NCBI GenBank assembly: GCA_965237775.1
Contig: OZ250155.1
Coordinates: 4,154,001-4,218,000 of the forward strand
Direction: 5' to 3'
Length of the DNA: 64,000 nt
Origin: CATOSP01 sp965237775
GTDB lineage: Bacteria > Chloroflexota > Dehalococcoidia > Lucifugimonadales > UBA3495
The notes under the pieces are model-generated. The model did no database searches and was not told the origin of the DNA. It worked only from the letters and a program-made list of their open reading frames with translations. The number at the start of each line of letters is the position of its first letter. Position 1 is the first letter of the stretch. The translations under genes and the position numbers were made by a program. Shown here in pieces: positions 63,863 to 64,000 of the stretch.

Positions 63863-64000
63863 CTAGATTGTTACGATCCCGTCTTTGCCTGGAATGTATG
63901 ATGGAGGCGGCTCGTAAACAAAAACGGAGGTGAACCGGTCCTCTATACCGCTATATTCAGCGACTTCGATCAACTCAAATCGGTCGTCCACGAATCCGTG
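63863..64000 (-). CDS. Partial gene, C-terminal end (window edge)
   Basis: A minus-strand frame open from the window edge to TAG 63863-63865 encodes about 45 residues ending VYEPPPSYIPGKDGIVTI. Charged, well-composed sequence without unusual codons suggests the end of a real gene. Its stop is close to the start of the DUF2961-like gene, so they may be cotranscribed. No family can be assigned from this piece. Confidence 0.5.
   Translation of the reverse strand, partial: HGFVDDRFELIEVAEYSGIEDRFTSVFVYEPPPSYIPGKDGIVTI

Overview
The window reads as a chromosomal segment of a high-GC (roughly 60 %) Chloroflexota bacterium, most likely a Dehalococcoidia/SAR202-type lineage. This is inferred from gene content: six diverse luciferase-like flavin monooxygenases, a xanthine-dehydrogenase-type molybdenum hydroxylase, FMN alpha-hydroxyacid oxidase, amidohydrolase, thiamine-diphosphate enzyme, NHL beta-propellers and many small families known mainly from environmental genomes. 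No rRNA or other phylogenetic marker is present to prove it.

Layout. 0-4 kb: a tRNA-Gly(UCC), a ketopantoate-reductase-like enzyme and serA, with a 351-bp inverted-repeat element inserted exactly at the serA stop codon. 4.4-13.3 kb: catabolic genes (monooxygenase-hydrolase-monooxygenase operon, Ldh2-type dehydrogenase, glycosyltransferase, M42 peptidase, NHL propeller, polysaccharide deacetylase, GlcG/HbpS protein). 14.3-16.8 kb: an operon holding a UGSC-family selenoprotein, read through an in-frame TGA, with a conserved-looking partner and an NHL propeller. 17.6-21.6 kb: three more monooxygenases and an aldo/keto reductase. 21.7-24.8 kb: a lower-GC accessory patch ending in a complete IS1380-type element (terminal repeats and a 5-bp target duplication) whose transposase carries an internal deletion. 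24.8-28.8 kb: alcohol dehydrogenase, monooxygenase, hydrolase and a broken lipoprotein gene. 29.8-33.7 kb: the core DNA-maintenance operon ybeY-dnaX-ybaB-recR-recO. 33.8-43.9 kb: biotin carboxylase and biotin carrier, HD-domain protein, alpha-hydroxyacid oxidase, molybdenum hydroxylase, TPP enzyme, hydantoinase-like enzyme. 44-59 kb: a decayed fic gene, DUF1989, aldo/keto reductase, MFS transporter, M20 peptidase, enoyl-CoA hydratase, AGPS-like flavoprotein, DUF1326, ilvE and small membrane proteins. 59-64 kb: a rearranged defence-like island with a partial duplicate of a hydrolase gene, a broken PQQ-type propeller, and a remnant type I restriction-modification operon in which a HepT-type HEPN gene sits between hsdM and a MntA-HsdS fusion, next to an IS630 fragment and a truncated DUF2961-like gene.

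How it works together: most of the window encodes oxidative and hydrolytic breakdown of organic compounds feeding central metabolism, around a conserved housekeeping operon. The unusual parts are the selenoprotein operon at 14.3-16.8 kb and the HepT / MntA-HsdS arrangement at 60.3-62.6 kb. Broken genes cluster at 22-29 kb, 44-46 kb and 59-63 kb, marking turnover regions.
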